Part shown: positions 5,166 through 6,197 of the stretch, one piece after another
Position numbering within the stretch: the stretch's first letter is position 1
Layout of the letters: each line of letters opens with the position of its first letter
Assembly: GCA_905477565.1 (NCBI GenBank)
Contig: CAJQGO010000026.1
Span: 1-6,197 of the forward strand
Length of the DNA stretch: 6,197 bases
DNA from: an uncultured Planctomycetota bacterium
GTDB taxonomy: Bacteria; Planctomycetota; Planctomycetia; Pirellulales; UBA1268
Direction: 5' to 3'
Position numbers and translations under genes: made by a program
The notes under the pieces: model-generated
Database searches by the model: none
What the model was told of the DNA's origin: nothing
Seen by the model: the letters and a program-made list of their open reading frames with translations, nothing else

Positions 5166-6197
5166 TTATCGCTTCGGTAGGACAACTCGCATATACGGGC
5201 TCGAGAGATATGTTTCGTAGGAACGCCCATTATGCTTCACTCTGCTGAGATAGTTACTAAAGAAATCAATCTGCTCCGCGTTGGCATCAAGCTCAATTTC
5301 AGCAACCCAAACACTGCGTTGTTCATCGTAGTGCATCTCTGCAAAATTATCATCCGGAATAGGCTCATTAAGATAGTGTGGACTTCCATCAGGTGCTCGA
5401 TCGAACATCCACCAGATGCTACCGCCTTCTGGTTCGTACCCGTCAGGAAACTCGACAATCACTTCAATCGCATCATCAACAAACGCATGTTCAACTTTTG
5501 GAGGTACGAGCAATCTGCCACTAATCTCATTCGGAAAAAAATGTGTCAGCAGAAATGCTGACTTATTCGACTGCCCTCGCTCCAATCGAGGATGGCCTCT
5601 TTTCCCATGGCCTGTATTGGCACCTAGGTATACCGGGATATCCGGGTGCTCTGCACCACCCCAGGCCATGTCGTACGCTACACAATCATGCGTTCCAGGA
5701 TGAAAAAGCATCTCAACACCACGACGCCGCAGTTGTTTGAGGTTTCGAGAAATAAATACTTCGTCTGATATTTCACGAGTAAAGGTCTGAAGGTCTTCCC
5801 ATGTATGGCCCTGTTCCAAAACTTCTCTATTAAATGTTGGTCCATAATGTCCCCCAGAAAAAGGCCCTCGCCTTCCTTCCTGTGAATCAAGTTCCTTCCA
5901 TGCAGCACGATCACATAGCCGCAAAGGTGAGTCCCAGATTGGTGAAACTGTGGCATGAACGGCTGTCATCCGATCATCATGCAGAATAGCCATTGAGGGT
6001 GATGCACCATTTTTGGATCCACCGGTTACGGCAACCTTGCCTTCTTCAAAATGATCCAACTCGGCATACGCAGCAGTAATCGCTCGCATCAACGTTGCAG
6101 GCCAGGCCCAATATTGAATTTTGAAATGAGGGTTCAGTGTTCGCGCGAAGCGTTCTTCGGCTGCTCTCGCGAGATCTCGCTTGCCGTAACTACCGGG
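5166..6197 (-). CDS. alpha/beta hydrolase, PhoPQ-activated-pathogenicity-like, 5' end outside the window
   Basis: This is an alpha/beta-hydrolase fold protein, 343 residues visible, with the start beyond base 6197. The frame is open to the window edge (first visible residues PGSYGKRDLARA), so a TTG or ATG near 6090 is not the true start. The nucleophile elbow is VAVTGGSKNGAS, a GxSxxG motif with the serine codon at 6015-6017 (residue 61 of the visible part). A later stretch FHPGTHDCVAYD, followed by PDIPVYLGANTGHGKRGHP, fits the acid and histidine positions; the histidine in NTGHG is the likely catalytic one. This VTG-SK-G elbow and NtGH pattern resemble the PhoPQ-activated protein family, and more distantly glucuronoyl esterases (CE15). 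From about residue 235 a beta-rich tail (VEVIVEFPDGYEPEGG-like, WWMFDRAPDGSPHY) looks like an added Ig-type domain. The substrate is unknown; esterase or deacylase activity is a guess. It is the first visible gene of the minus-strand set. Confidence 0.8.
   Translation of the reverse strand, partial: PGSYGKRDLARAAEERFARTLNPHFKIQYWAWPATLMRAITAAYAELDHFEEGKVAVTGGSKNGASPSMAILHDDRMTAVHATVSPIWDSPLRLCDRAAWKELDSQEGRRGPFSGGHYGPTFNREVLEQGHTWEDLQTFTREISDEVFISRNLKQLRRRGVEMLFHPGTHDCVAYDMAWGGAEHPDIPVYLGANTGHGKRGHPRLERGQSNKSAFLLTHFFPNEISGRLLVPPKVEHAFVDDAIEVIVEFPDGYEPEGGSIWWMFDRAPDGSPHYLNEPIPDDNFAEMHYDEQRSVWVAEIELDANAEQIDFFSNYLSRVKHNGRSYETYLSSPYMRVVLPKR

Noticed and set aside
6165..6180. Overlapping palindromes CTCGCGAG and GCGAGATCTCGC
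   Set aside because: They lie inside the hydrolase coding sequence, encode ordinary codons and are not repeated in the window, so no regulatory role is supported.

Overview
The window looks like part of a bacterial chromosome from the Planctomycetota or a close PVC relative, possibly marine. This is inferred from gene content: a secreted formylglycine-type sulfatase fused to a heme c domain, a secreted redoxin with an N-terminal helical region of planctomycete style, a secreted ThuA-like protein and a PhoPQ-type alpha/beta hydrolase. Base composition is moderate, and all three stop codons are used in the ordinary way, so nothing points to a recoded genetic code. No RNA genes, insertion sequences or CRISPR arrays were seen.

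Plus strand. A secreted thioredoxin-fold protein (about 377-1220) is followed after 226 bases by a 716-residue sulfatase-cytochrome c fusion (1447-3597). The redoxin has a good signal peptide, but it reads in frame with its ATG only if one A is removed from a run of seven (390-396). To the left (1-376) there is no certain gene. The best candidate there is a small minus-strand reading frame of about 83 residues (85-335) that is joined only by a -1 shift at an A_AAA_AAG heptamer. Both breaks sit in A-runs, so base-calling errors are as likely an explanation as recoding.

Minus strand. Three genes run one way and converge on the sulfatase. In transcription order they are a 5'-truncated alpha/beta hydrolase (5166-6197, continuing past the window), a secreted ThuA-like protein (4249-5112) and a short pyroglutamyl-peptidase-like protein (3700-4161). 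The gaps of 53 and 87 bases allow co-transcription. A 102-base spacer (3598-3699) separates the converging sets and holds a short bulged hairpin but no convincing terminator.

Working together (inference): the redoxin, sulfatase and ThuA-like proteins carry visible signal peptides, which suggests desulfation and processing of sulfated or glycosidic substrates in the periplasm. The redoxin could keep cysteines reduced, including the CxxCH cysteines of the sulfatase's heme domain. No formylglycine-generating enzyme, cytochrome-maturation gene, transporter or regulator is visible. The main points for a second look are the sulfatase-cytochrome fusion, the shortened pyroglutamyl-peptidase fold that keeps its catalytic triad, and the two A-run frame breaks at the left edge.
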